A DNA stretch of 18,189 nt from positions 1-18,189 of the forward strand of contig JAFGFO010000446.1 in NCBI GenBank assembly GCA_016931085.1. Reading direction: 5' to 3'. Under the pieces are notes generated by a model that saw only the letters and a list, made by a program, of their open reading frames with translations, did not search any database and was not told the origin of the DNA. Positions 7,014-13,892 of the stretch are shown here, piece by piece. Position numbers and translations under genes: made by a program. The stretch's first letter is position 1. Each line of letters opens with the position of its first letter. The stretch is from Thermoflexales bacterium. GTDB lineage: Bacteria; Chloroflexota; Anaerolineae; Fen-1058.

Positions 7014-8933
7014 CTACACCGGTGTAGGTGCCAGGCGCGGCGCGCCGGGCAGTGGCTGCACGCGAGGTGGTGGGGGTGGCGGCGCGTCAGGCTGAGCGCT
7101 CAACGGCTCCGGCGGGAGTGCCTTGCCGGTATAGAGCGCCTCGAACTCGACCTGGCCAATCGTCTCTATCCTGAGCAAACGTTGCGCGACGGCTTCCAGC
7201 CGCTCGCGCTTTTCGGTCAAAATGGCTCGTGCTCTCTGGTAAGCCTCGGTGACGATACGGCGCACCTCGACATCGATTTCTTGAGCCACACGCTCGCTAT
7301 AATCGCGTTGTTCACCCAGCTCTCTGCCCAGAAAGATCATGCTATTGTGCTTGCCGTAGGCCATGGGTCCCAGCTTGTCACTCATGCCATAACGCGTGAC
7401 CATGGCGCGCGCCAGCTCGGTCACGCGCTCCAAATCATTGCCGGAGCCTGTCGTCATCTCACCAAAGACAATCTCTTCGGCCGCGCGACCGCCCAGGATA
7501 TAGGCCAGCTTGTCCCGGAACCTGGCCCGGCTGCCCAAATAACGATCTTCGGTAGGCAATGCCACCGTGTACCCCAGGCCCTCCCCGCGCGAGATGATAC
7601 TGATCTTTTGGACCGGGTCACCGTGCGGCACGCTGCGCGACACGATCGCATGGCCTGCTTCGTGATAAGCTACGATGCGTTTTTCCTTGTCGCTGAGAAT
7701 GCGGCTGCGGCGTTCGGGGCCGGCCACCACGCGCTCCACAGCTTCTTCAAACTCTGCCATGCCAATCGTTTTCTTGTTGCGGCGCGCCGCCAGGATAGCC
7801 GCTTCGTTGACGGTGTTCTCAATGTCGGCCCCCACGAATCCGGGCGTGTTCCTGGCCAGTTGATCCAGGTCGATGCCGTCCCCCAGCGGCTTGCCACGCA
7901 CGTGCACGTCCAAGATGGCCCGCCGTCCCCTGATATCGGGACGATCGAGCACCACACGCCGGTCGAAGCGGCCGGGGCGCAGCAGTGCAGGGTCAAGTAT
8001 ATCCGGCCGGTTGGTAGCTGCCACCACGATCACGTTAGTGTCGGTGCCAAAGCCATCCATTTCCACCAGGATCTGGTTGAGCGTCTGCTCGCGCTCGTCG
8101 TTGGCGTGCCCCAATCCAGCGCCGCGATGGCGGCCCACGGCGTCGATCTCGTCCACGAACACGATGCACGGGCTGTGGCGCTTGGCCTGGTCGAACAGGT
8201 CACGCACCCGGCTAGCACCCACGCCCACGAACATCTCGACGAATTCCGAGCCGGAGATGGAAAAGAACGGCACGCCGGCCTCGCCCGATACGGCCTTGGC
8301 CATCAGCGTCTTGCCACAGCCGGGAGGCCCCACCATCAATACGCCCTTGGGGATGCGCGCCCCCAATTGGATGAACTTGTCCGGTTCTTTGAGAAACTCG
8401 ACGATTTCCGCCAGCTCTTGCTTGGCCTCGTCCGTGCCGGCCACGTCATCGAATGTCACCGTAGGCTGCTCGGCATCCGCCATGCGGGCCTTGCTCCTGC
8501 CGATCGAAAAGGCCTGGTTGTTGGCCGAGCGAGTCTGGCGATACATGTACCAGATAAAGCCAGCGACCAAAATGACAGGCACGATATAAAGCGCCAGTTG
8601 TACCATCTCGTCATAATTGCTCGGCGGAACGACCTCGAACTCGATCTCCTCCAACTCAGCCGCCGTTATCCCGTACACGGTCAATTGTTCGGCCAGGCTG
8701 TTGGCCGCTTCCTTGTGCAGCTTGCCGTCTGGCCGATTGGCCTTGAACTCGATGCTCACTTCATCGCCACTCATGCTGATAGTCTGCACTTCACCAGCGC
8801 GGATCGCCTCGGCTAGCTCCTGCAGTTGCATGCTGCTCGTCGGCTCTGGCGCCGGTATCCGGCTGATAATGATCACCCCCATGATGACAAAAATAACAAT
8901 GTAAACCAACCAATTTCGATTCTGCTCGCCCAA
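7014..8933 (-). CDS. ftsH: ATP-dependent zinc metalloprotease FtsH
   Basis: FtsH is a hexameric membrane AAA+ protease that degrades misfolded membrane proteins and selected regulators. The 639-residue protein has a first membrane helix (about 8-24), an extracytoplasmic segment, and a second helix (about 112-131). It carries Walker A GPPGCGKT (202-209), Walker B IVFVDEID (257-264), the second region of homology ending RPGRFDRRV (319-327), the zinc ligands in HEAGH (424-428) and the downstream acidic ligand in GSGNDLERV (D500). The start is TTG 8933: GGAGG (8939-8943) lies 5 bases upstream and the first residues lead straight into the membrane helix. The C-terminus ends in a proline-rich tail of about 30 residues (from about 607), probably flexible. 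Confidence 0.97.
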   Translation of the reverse strand: MGEQNRNWLVYIVIFVIMGVIIISRIPAPEPTSSMQLQELAEAIRAGEVQTISMSGDEVSIEFKANRPDGKLHKEAANSLAEQLTVYGITAAELEEIEFEVVPPSNYDEMVQLALYIVPVILVAGFIWYMYRQTRSANNQAFSIGRSKARMADAEQPTVTFDDVAGTDEAKQELAEIVEFLKEPDKFIQLGARIPKGVLMVGPPGCGKTLMAKAVSGEAGVPFFSISGSEFVEMFVGVGASRVRDLFDQAKRHSPCIVFVDEIDAVGRHRGAGLGHANDEREQTLNQILVEMDGFGTDTNVIVVAATNRPDILDPALLRPGRFDRRVVLDRPDIRGRRAILDVHVRGKPLGDGIDLDQLARNTPGFVGADIENTVNEAAILAARRNKKTIGMAEFEEAVERVVAGPERRSRILSDKEKRIVAYHEAGHAIVSRSVPHGDPVQKISIISRGEGLGYTVALPTEDRYLGSRARFRDKLAYILGGRAAEEIVFGEMTTGSGNDLERVTELARAMVTRYGMSDKLGPMAYGKHNSMIFLGRELGEQRDYSERVAQEIDVEVRRIVTEAYQRARAILTEKRERLEAVAQRLLRIETIGQVEFEALYTGKALPPEPLSAQPDAPPPPPPRVQPLPGAPRLAPTPV

Positions 8934-8970
8934 CTCAACCTCCGTATACCATCTCTTTACCTTGTAAGCA

Positions 8971-8976
8971 ATTATA
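8971..8976 (-). promoter_or_regulatory. Possible -10 element for ftsH
   Basis: A perfect TATAAT on the minus strand (plus-strand ATTATA) lies 37 bp upstream of the ftsH TTG and is sensibly placed for a short leader. No good -35 lies 16-18 bases further upstream, so either an activator is needed or the call is wrong. Confidence 0.4.
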
Positions 8977-8988
8977 CCTCAAAACTGT

Positions 8989-9024
8989 TAATTGGGAATT
9001 AGAATTTGCTGATTTGTTGATTTG
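8989..9024. repeat. AT-rich degenerate short tandem repeat between ftsH and the lipoprotein gene
   Basis: Units such as AATTGGG/AATTAGA (7 bp) run into GCTGATTT/GTTGATTT (8 bp). It lies in the divergent promoter region and resembles the other 7-bp-period repeats of this window. It overlaps the candidate -35 of the lipoprotein gene. Confidence 0.5.
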
Positions 9025-9041
9025 CCGGGCTATGTTATAAT
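9014..9041 (+). promoter_or_regulatory. Extended -10 promoter for the lipoprotein/glycosyltransferase block
   Basis: The perfect TATAAT at 9036-9041 is preceded by TG one base away (TGTTATAAT, 9033-9041), an extended -10. A weak TTGTTG -35 (9014-9019) lies 16 bases upstream. The start would be near 9048, giving a leader of about 33 bases to the TTG at 9081. Confidence 0.65.
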
Positions 9042-9080
9042 TTCCTGGTATTGAGAGTTGATTTTATGAGGAGGTCACGC

Positions 9081-10325
9081 TTGTCAGTGTCTCGCTTGTT
9101 TCAAACGATTCTTGTGCTAGGGGCGTTGGTGACGGCGTTGGTAGCCTGTGCCCCCAAGCCGCTCATCGTCAGCGCTGATCTGTCACCGTCGACAATCACG
9201 CCCAATGGCGACGGCCAAGGCGATGCCACGCACATCAGCTACACCTTGGGGCGGAATGCCACCCTCTCGCTCTACTTTGAGAATGCAGAAGGGCAGCGCT
9301 TTTATTTCCGCCGCGAGCTGGCACGCAGCCTGGGCGCTCACGAGATGCTGTTCGGCGGGGTCATCGACAACCGCATGCTGCCCGACGGCACCTACACCTG
9401 GGTGATCGAGGCCAACGACGGTGCCGAGTCCGCCAGCCGGAGCGGATCGCTGATCATTGCCAACGCCGATACGGAAGTCTTGACGCTGACCAAGCTCACG
9501 GCTTTTCCACCCGTCTTTACGCCAAACCGCGATGGCTTGAGTGATCGGGCGACCATCAACGTGGCTGTGAGCAAAGACGCCACACTGCGCGTGTATCTGC
9601 TGGGGGCAGATGGAATCGAGTACCCGGTGACCGAACAGGCTGGGCAGCGGCAGCTAGGCGAGAAAGGGCTACACACCTTCGACTATGATGCCGGCGTCGA
9701 CCAGGGTGCCGAGCCTCCCCCGGATGGCGACTATACGGTGGTGGCTGAGGCCATCGACCACGTGGGACAGTTCACCCAGATTACCACCACGCTGACTATC
9801 AGCCAGGCCGGCGTGCCGCGCGCCGAGATCGTGGACGGTGAGGTCGAGTTCAGCGCTGAAACTATTTTGCTGGGTGAGACGCTCTACTTTACGCTCACGG
9901 TAGAAAACTATGGCGCTGTGCCCATCCGCACCAGCGGGCCGCAGCCAGGCGACTGCTATGACATGGAGCAAAATTACAACTTTCCGCGCCCCGAAAAGGC
10001 GAGCGGTTACCCGACAGAATCTGGCGCGTGGCGGATAGGCATCGATTTTGACACCTCTCTGCGCAATTACCCCTACCGGTGGGCCGTGGGTAGCCCATCC
10101 GAGTTGGAAGTTGTCACACTGGACGGACAGGACTATTACTACCTGCCGGCGGGCCGGCGGGCCGTGATCAGCGGCTGCATCCGCATCACTCAAGTGCCGC
10201 CGCGTAACCCGCTCTATTTCTGGGCCGGCCTGATCCACGAAGACGTGGAAATTTCGTCGCTTAACAACAACGTGGACCCGCATCACATCACGATTGACGT
10301 GGCCACCTCACCGGTGAGGGAGTAG
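9081..10325 (+). CDS. Secreted lipoprotein with two FlgD/Ig-like repeats
   Basis: This 414-residue protein has a lipoprotein signal peptide with lipobox L-V-A-C23, so it should be lipidated and held on the outer face of the membrane. I chose TTG 9081 because AGGAGG (9069-9074) sits 6 bases upstream; an ATG at 9066 would start before that site. Two repeats of the FlgD-Ig type follow: SPSTITPNGDGQGDATHISY (about 35-115) and FTPNRDGLSDRATINVAVSK (about 145-240). Each ends with a DGTYTWVIEA or DGDYTVVAEA strand. The last 170 residues look like a further Ig/CARDB-like domain with scattered Cys. No enzyme motif is visible; an adhesive or structural envelope role is inferred. Its stop codon lies in a 7-bp repeat that leads into the next gene. 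Confidence 0.8.
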   Translation: MSVSRLFQTILVLGALVTALVACAPKPLIVSADLSPSTITPNGDGQGDATHISYTLGRNATLSLYFENAEGQRFYFRRELARSLGAHEMLFGGVIDNRMLPDGTYTWVIEANDGAESASRSGSLIIANADTEVLTLTKLTAFPPVFTPNRDGLSDRATINVAVSKDATLRVYLLGADGIEYPVTEQAGQRQLGEKGLHTFDYDAGVDQGAEPPPDGDYTVVAEAIDHVGQFTQITTTLTISQAGVPRAEIVDGEVEFSAETILLGETLYFTLTVENYGAVPIRTSGPQPGDCYDMEQNYNFPRPEKASGYPTESGAWRIGIDFDTSLRNYPYRWAVGSPSELEVVTLDGQDYYYLPAGRRAVISGCIRITQVPPRNPLYFWAGLIHEDVEISSLNNNVDPHHITIDVATSPVRE

Positions 10326-10355
10326 AAAGTAGGGAGTCGGAAGTAGGAAGTAGGA
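10321..10355. repeat. Five 7-bp AGTAGGA-type units bridging two genes
   Basis: Units are AGTAGAA, AGTAGGG, AGTCGGA, AGTAGGA and AGTAGGA in exact register. The first contains the TAG stop of the lipoprotein gene (10323-10325). AGGA at 10345-10348 acts as the likely Shine-Dalgarno site for the glycosyltransferase, and the last A is the first base of its ATG. Confidence 0.9.
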
Positions 10356-11326
10356 TGAACGAGCTCGATTTGGCGATCGTCATTGTCAACTGGAATGTGC
10401 GCGAGCTGCTAGCCGCGTGCCTGGAAGCGCTATTTAGGTTTCAGCTTTCAGCTTTCAGCTTTCAAGTCGTGGTGGTTGACAACGCCAGCCGTGACGGCAG
10501 CGTGGAGATGGTGCGGGGGCGTTTCCCCCAGGTGCGGCTGATCGCCAACAGCCACAACGAGGGCTTTGCTGGTGGCAATAACCAGGGCCTACGTGAGCTG
10601 GGGCTGGGAGCTAGACACTCGACGCAGAGCATCGAAACCCGAAACCCGAAATCTGAAACCCAAGGCCCGGATCGCCCTCGCTACGTCCTACTCCTCAATC
10701 CAGACACGCTTGTGCGCGAGGGAGCTATCGCGGCGATGGTCGATTTCATGGACCGCACCCCCCAGGCCGGGGCGTGTGGGGCGCGGCTGGTGTACGGCGA
10801 CGGCAGCTTTCAGCACAGCGCCTTTGGCTTTCCGGGCCTGGCACAAATCGGGCTGGATTTCTGGCCACTGCACGGGCGTCTGCTCGAAAGCCGCCTGAAT
10901 GGCCGTTACCCACGCCGCCTGTACGCTGCCGGCCGCCCCTTCGAGGTCGATCACCCGCTCGGCGCGGCCTTGATGGTGCGGGCCGAGGCGATCGCCCATG
11001 CCGGGCTGATGGACGAGGGCTTTCACATGTACTGCGAAGAGATCGACTGGTGCTGGCACATCAAGGCGGCCGGCTGGCGGATCTATTGCGTGCCGCAGGC
11101 CGAGATCGTCCATTACGGTGGGCAATCGTCGGCCCAGGCACGCCCGGAGATGATCGTGGCCCTGTGGCGCAGCCGCAAGCGCCTGTACACCACCTATTAC
11201 CCGGCCTGGAAGCGCCGCCTGGCTTTTGCGCTCGTCCGGGCCGGGGCGCGGGCCCAGGCCGGGCGCCTGCCAGACGCCGCCCTGGCCAACGCCTACCGGC
11301 AGGTGGGGGAGATGTTCAAGACCTAA
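10355..11326 (+). CDS. Family 2 glycosyltransferase (rhamnosyltransferase-like) with repeat insertions
   Basis: This 323-residue GT-A fold enzyme probably transfers a sugar from a nucleotide donor onto an envelope polysaccharide or glycolipid. It has AIVIVNWN (7-14), the donor-binding VVVVDNASRDGS (38-49), NEGFAGGNNQG (68-78), the metal-binding DxD equivalent LLNPDTL (113-119), and the acceptor-side MYCEEIDWCWH (225-235). This resembles the WcaA/rhamnosyltransferase type of GT2. Two segments are 7-bp-period repeats: residues about 29-37 (FQLSAFSFQ) and about 93-104 (IETRNPKSETQG). Both fall in loops between conserved blocks and keep the frame, so the enzyme may still work. There are no predicted membrane helices. 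Substrate unknown. Confidence 0.9.
   Translation: MNELDLAIVIVNWNVRELLAACLEALFRFQLSAFSFQVVVVDNASRDGSVEMVRGRFPQVRLIANSHNEGFAGGNNQGLRELGLGARHSTQSIETRNPKSETQGPDRPRYVLLLNPDTLVREGAIAAMVDFMDRTPQAGACGARLVYGDGSFQHSAFGFPGLAQIGLDFWPLHGRLLESRLNGRYPRRLYAAGRPFEVDHPLGAALMVRAEAIAHAGLMDEGFHMYCEEIDWCWHIKAAGWRIYCVPQAEIVHYGGQSSAQARPEMIVALWRSRKRLYTTYYPAWKRRLAFALVRAGARAQAGRLPDAALANAYRQVGEMFKT
10439..10466. repeat. In-gene 7-bp repeat TTTCAGC x4
   Basis: TTTCAGC at 10439, 10446 and 10453, then TTTCAAG at 10460, inside the glycosyltransferase gene. It encodes the FQLSAFSFQ segment between the first helix and the VVVVDNAS strand, where family members usually have a short unrelated loop. Confidence 0.9.
10633..10660. 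repeat. In-gene 7-bp repeat CGAAACC-type x4
   Basis: CGAAACC, CGAAACC, CGAAATC and TGAAACC lie in register inside the glycosyltransferase gene and encode the ETRNPKSET stretch just before the RYVLLLNPD strand. A close relative of this unit starts the second glycosyltransferase (11760-11801). Confidence 0.9.
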
Positions 11327-11351
11327 AACGTAATGCGTAAAACGTAAGAGG
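11324..11351. repeat. 7-bp repeat TAAAACG-type x4 at a gene junction
   Basis: TAAAACG, TAATGCG, TAAAACG and TAAGAGG. The first TAA is the stop codon of the glycosyltransferase, and the last unit runs into the AGGAGG Shine-Dalgarno site (11349-11354) of the next gene. Confidence 0.85.
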
Positions 11352-11358
11352 AGGAACG

Positions 11359-11676
11359 ATGAGCAGTCTGATAGACAAAATTCTGACCTTGATCAATGCC
11401 CGAGTGCGCGGCCCACAGCATAGCAGCAAGCCCAAGGCAGACGCGGGGGAGCAGGCAGCCGTGCCCTCTGCGCCAGCCAAGGTGCCCGAAGTGACCGAGG
11501 GGCGCCCGCGCCGGTCCACGGCCGAAGTGAGCGAGGCCACCGCCGAGCCAGACGGGCAGGCGCGCGAGGCCCCCACCCCGCCGCCGGCCGGGCGTCAAAC
11601 TCCCCCGTCTTCCGGCCCAGGCGGCGAATTGGACGGCGGACGCGTGGCCGACATGCTCAAAAAGAAGCGCGAGTAA
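11359..11676 (+). CDS. Small hydrophilic, probably disordered protein of unknown function
   Basis: The frame codes for 105 residues and has AGGAGG (11349-11354) 4 bases before the ATG, so translation is likely. The N-terminus MSSLIDKILTLINARVRG could form a short amphipathic helix. The middle is rich in Ala, Pro, Glu and Arg with no hydrophobic core, and the end VADMLKKKRE is basic. There is no signal peptide and no family I recognise. It lies between two glycosyltransferases, 32 bp after the first. A role as an adaptor or small accessory factor is possible but not supported by any motif. Confidence 0.6.
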   Translation: MSSLIDKILTLINARVRGPQHSSKPKADAGEQAAVPSAPAKVPEVTEGRPRRSTAEVSEATAEPDGQAREAPTPPPAGRQTPPSSGPGGELDGGRVADMLKKKRE

Positions 11677-11698
11677 GGGCGCCCGCCTGTGGTCGTCC

Positions 11699-11726
11699 AG
11701 GGGCAGACACAGGGGTCTGCCCCTAC
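11699..11726. repeat. GGGGCAGAC hairpin, second GTAGGGGC-type palindrome
   Basis: AGGGGCAGAC (11699-11708) pairs perfectly with GTCTGCCCCT (11715-11724) around a 6-base loop, and the right end reads GCCCCTAC as in the 125-152 palindrome. No T-run follows, so it is not a classical terminator. It sits immediately upstream of, and slightly overlaps as an element, the TTG start of the next gene at 11727. Confidence 0.75.
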
Positions 11727-12554
11727 TTGAAGCTGCGCGGAGCGGCTCGAAACGGAGCGTCCGAAATCCGAAATCCGAAATCCGAAACTCACAATCCCAA
11801 ATCTCTTCTTGCCATCATCCTCACCCTCAACGAGGAACGTCACATCGCGGCCTGTATCGACAGCCTGGCGTGGGTGAAGCAAGTGTTGGTGTTCGACAGC
11901 TTTAGCACGGACGAGACGATCGCCGTGGCGCACCAGCACGGCGCGTTGGTGATCCAGCATCGCTTTGAAAACTATGCCCAGCAGCGCAACGCGGCTCTGG
12001 CCGCGGCCCCACCGACCGAGTGGGTGTTCTTTGTAGACGCCGACGAGCGCGCCACGCCCGATCTGGCGGCCGAGATCCGCCAGATCATCCAGGCCGGGCC
12101 GGCGGTGGCCGGCTATTACGTTCCACGCCACAACTATCTTTTTGGCCACCTGACGTTGGGTGGGGGCTACTATCCCGACTACCAGATGCGCTTGCTGCGG
12201 GCCGGCCATGCGCGTTACGAGCGCCCGGTCGAAGAAGTCGCCGTGCTGGATGGCCCCACTGCCCACCTCAAGAACGTGCTGATCCACTACAACTATGATA
12301 GCCTCGCCCAGTTTCACACCAAGCAGCGCCGGCGTGCCGCGTTGGAAGTGGACGCGCTGCGCCGCCAGGGTGTTCATCCCAGGGCCTACCACCTGCTCTC
12401 ACAGCCGGCGCGCCATTTCTGGTGGCGTTTCGTCACGTTGGGCGGCTATCGCGATGGCCTGCATGGCCTGCGGCTGTGCGCCTTGTTGAGCTACTATTAC
12501 GGCCTGCTGCCCTACCTCTACCTGTGGAGCAGGCGGGGCCAGGTTCAAGTTTAA
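11727..12554 (+). CDS. Family 2 glycosyltransferase (WaaE/KdtX-like)
   Basis: The 275-residue product is a GT-A glycosyltransferase of the type found in lipopolysaccharide-core or capsule loci. It shows LLAIILTLNEERHI (27-40), VLVFDSFSTDET (53-64), YAQQRNAAL (83-91), the metal-binding FFVDADER (101-108), YPDYQMRLLR (149-158) and RPVEEVAVLDG (166-176). The C-terminal YYYGLLPYLYLW (256-267) is hydrophobic and may touch the membrane. The catalytic domain begins at about residue 27. The preceding 26 residues come partly from a 7-bp repeat (11760-11801), and the only start I find is a TTG at 11727 with no Shine-Dalgarno site, right behind a hairpin. The true start is therefore uncertain. The TAA stop again lies in a 7-bp repeat. 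Confidence 0.85.
   Translation: MKLRGAARNGASEIRNPKSETHNPKSLLAIILTLNEERHIAACIDSLAWVKQVLVFDSFSTDETIAVAHQHGALVIQHRFENYAQQRNAALAAAPPTEWVFFVDADERATPDLAAEIRQIIQAGPAVAGYYVPRHNYLFGHLTLGGGYYPDYQMRLLRAGHARYERPVEEVAVLDGPTAHLKNVLIHYNYDSLAQFHTKQRRRAALEVDALRRQGVHPRAYHLLSQPARHFWWRFVTLGGYRDGLHGLRLCALLSYYYGLLPYLYLWSRRGQVQV
11760..11801. repeat. 7-bp repeat TCCGAAA x4 plus two degenerate units
   Basis: TCCGAAA starts at 11760, 11767, 11774 and 11781, followed by CTCACAA and TCCCAAA in the same register. It encodes SEIRNPKSETHNPKS at the N-terminus of the second glycosyltransferase. Because 7 is not a multiple of 3, the peptide period is 7 residues per three units. Confidence 0.9.
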
Positions 12555-12564
12555 GGTTTAAGGT
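12544..12564. repeat. 7-bp repeat TTAAGGT-type x3 at the end of the second glycosyltransferase
   Basis: TTCAAGT, TTAAGGT and TTAAGGT. The stop codon TAA (12552-12554) is in the second unit. Confidence 0.85.
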
Positions 12565-12833
12565 CTCGTGTGCAAGACCGCCGTCGCCGGCCTGATCTGC
12601 CGGCGGAAAGCACACCTGCTTCCCGCCGTGCGCCCTTCCTACTCCCTACTTTTCCCTCTTCACGAGTAACACGCTCGTAACTGAATTGACATCCACTCAA
12701 TCCCGCTTTGCTTTATAATCAAAGTGCAATTGGGAAACGAGATTATGTCGCATAGCTGCGCGCGCTGGCACAAAAAGATCGATATCAATTGTCAAACCTA
12801 ATTCAGGCATCTAGTGTGTAGGAGGGTATACAA
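12555..12833. other. 279-bp intergenic region with nested hairpin, 7-bp repeat and promoter-like hexamers
   Basis: No gene is seen. GTGTGC (12568-12573) pairs with GCACAC (12610-12615) around an inner CGCCGGC / GCCGGCG stem (12585-12605); no T-run follows. A 7-bp repeat (TTCCTAC, TCCCTAC, 12636-12649) is the reverse complement of the AGTAGGA type at 10321. The promoter hexamers at 12686-12719 and about 110 bp of leader follow. Confidence 0.6.
12686..12719 (+). promoter_or_regulatory. Promoter-like hexamers upstream of the cohesin/LysM block
   Basis: A perfect TTGACA (12686-12691) and a perfect TATAAT (12714-12719) are 22 bases apart, well over the usual 16-18. The -35 lies in an inverted repeat ATTGA...TCAAT (12685-12701). 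Either the -10 works with an activator, or one hexamer is fortuitous. A start near 12726 would give a leader of about 108 bases. Confidence 0.4.
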
Positions 12834-13859
12834 ATGAGTACAAAAACAGTCTTGCGAATGCTGATTATGGTCAGCTTGTTAGTCGGGGTGTTTCCCGTCT
12901 TGCCTGCTGCGGCGCAAACACCCAATTTTTACACTTCGGTGAGCATCACCAATATCAGCGGCTCGCCCATCGTGGAGGGCATCTTTACCACGGACGTGGT
13001 CGTGTCTGTGAGCAACAGCGGCTCCAGCTCGCTGGTAGGCGTCATGGGAGCGGAGATCTATGTCAGCTACAATCCCGCTGTGGTGCGCTTTGCTGGCCTT
13101 TCGCTCAGGAGCGGGTTCTTCGATAGCCCGTACGGAAGCGGGGGAACGGAGAATCCATGCACGGTCGCGACCAACTCGATCACCAACACAGCCTGCGTGC
13201 ACATCGTCGCCACCCAGCAGCCTGGCGCCGGGCCGGTCTATAACCGGACAGGCACCCTGGCTACCATTCAATGGATGGGCGTAGCGGCCGGCGTCACAGA
13301 CCTGACCGTGCTGCCGGGCACGCTCGCCTCGCCACTCTCCAAGCTCGTCGACACCGATGGCTATGATGTGTACATCAACCACACCGTGGGGGCCACCATC
13401 GACATCCGCAGCGTCGGCACGATCCAGGGCTGCGTGACTCGCCGGGGCTACATCGCGCCGAGCAAGGGGCCGATCACCGTGACCGCTTCGATCGGCGCTT
13501 CGATGCCCATCACGCAGACCACGACGGACAACTGCTTCGTCTTGAGCGTGCCGATGTGGGGCACCTACGTCGTGCAGGCCTGGTATCCCGGTTACCTGGC
13601 AGCTCGCAAGACCGGCGTGTACGTGGCCGGCGCCTCGCCGCGAGGCATCGACATCGGAACGACGGTGCTCCAGGGTGGCGATGTGAATGGCGACAATCTC
13701 ATCAACATCTACGACCTGGTCAAGATCGGGGTCTACTACAACGCGAGCGGCTTGGCTCCACGCGATGCGGTGGACATCAACGACGATGGGACGGTCAACA
13801 TCTACGACCTGACCATCGCCGCCAGCAACTATAACAAGACCGGGCCTACAGCCTGGTAA
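12834..13859 (+). CDS. Secreted cohesin-like and dockerin protein
   Basis: The 341-residue protein starts at an ATG with GGAGGG 7 bases upstream. A Sec signal peptide (cleavage likely after PAAA at 24-27) is followed by a cohesin-like domain (about 33-190; core GVMGAEIYVSYNPAVVRF, 69-86), a carboxypeptidase-regulatory/Ig-like domain (about 195-278) and a C-terminal type I dockerin (about 280-336). The dockerin has two calcium loops, DVNGDNLINIYD (283-294) and DINDDGTVNIYD (314-325), with all Asp/Asn ligand positions present. Dockerins bind cohesins in cellulosomes, and both are also known in non-cellulolytic bacteria. Here it could bind the cohesins of the two proteins downstream or of its own kind (inference). 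There is no catalytic domain. It is first in a four-gene block. Confidence 0.87.
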   Translation: MSTKTVLRMLIMVSLLVGVFPVLPAAAQTPNFYTSVSITNISGSPIVEGIFTTDVVVSVSNSGSSSLVGVMGAEIYVSYNPAVVRFAGLSLRSGFFDSPYGSGGTENPCTVATNSITNTACVHIVATQQPGAGPVYNRTGTLATIQWMGVAAGVTDLTVLPGTLASPLSKLVDTDGYDVYINHTVGATIDIRSVGTIQGCVTRRGYIAPSKGPITVTASIGASMPITQTTTDNCFVLSVPMWGTYVVQAWYPGYLAARKTGVYVAGASPRGIDIGTTVLQGGDVNGDNLINIYDLVKIGVYYNASGLAPRDAVDINDDGTVNIYDLTIAASNYNKTGPTAW

Positions 13860-13892
13860 AAAGCCACATCTGAAAGTATAATAGGAGGCAAA

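Noticed and set aside
6822..8816. Plus-strand open frame of 664 codons opposite ftsH
   Set aside because: Its codons mirror those of ftsH, whose Walker, HEAGH and membrane motifs are all intact; no protein family is visible in the antisense frame.
9033..9068. ATG at 9066 or TTG at 9051 as the lipoprotein start
   Set aside because: The perfect AGGAGG lies downstream of both and 6 bases before TTG 9081, which still gives a full lipoprotein signal peptide.
10321..12656. CRISPR-like array suggested by repeated short motifs
   Set aside because: Units are 7 bp with no spacers of constant length, and no cas genes are present.
13877..13882. TATAAT as a promoter for the double-LysM gene
   Set aside because: The start site would fall at the Shine-Dalgarno site or later, leaving almost no leader, and there is no -35; it is probably fortuitous.
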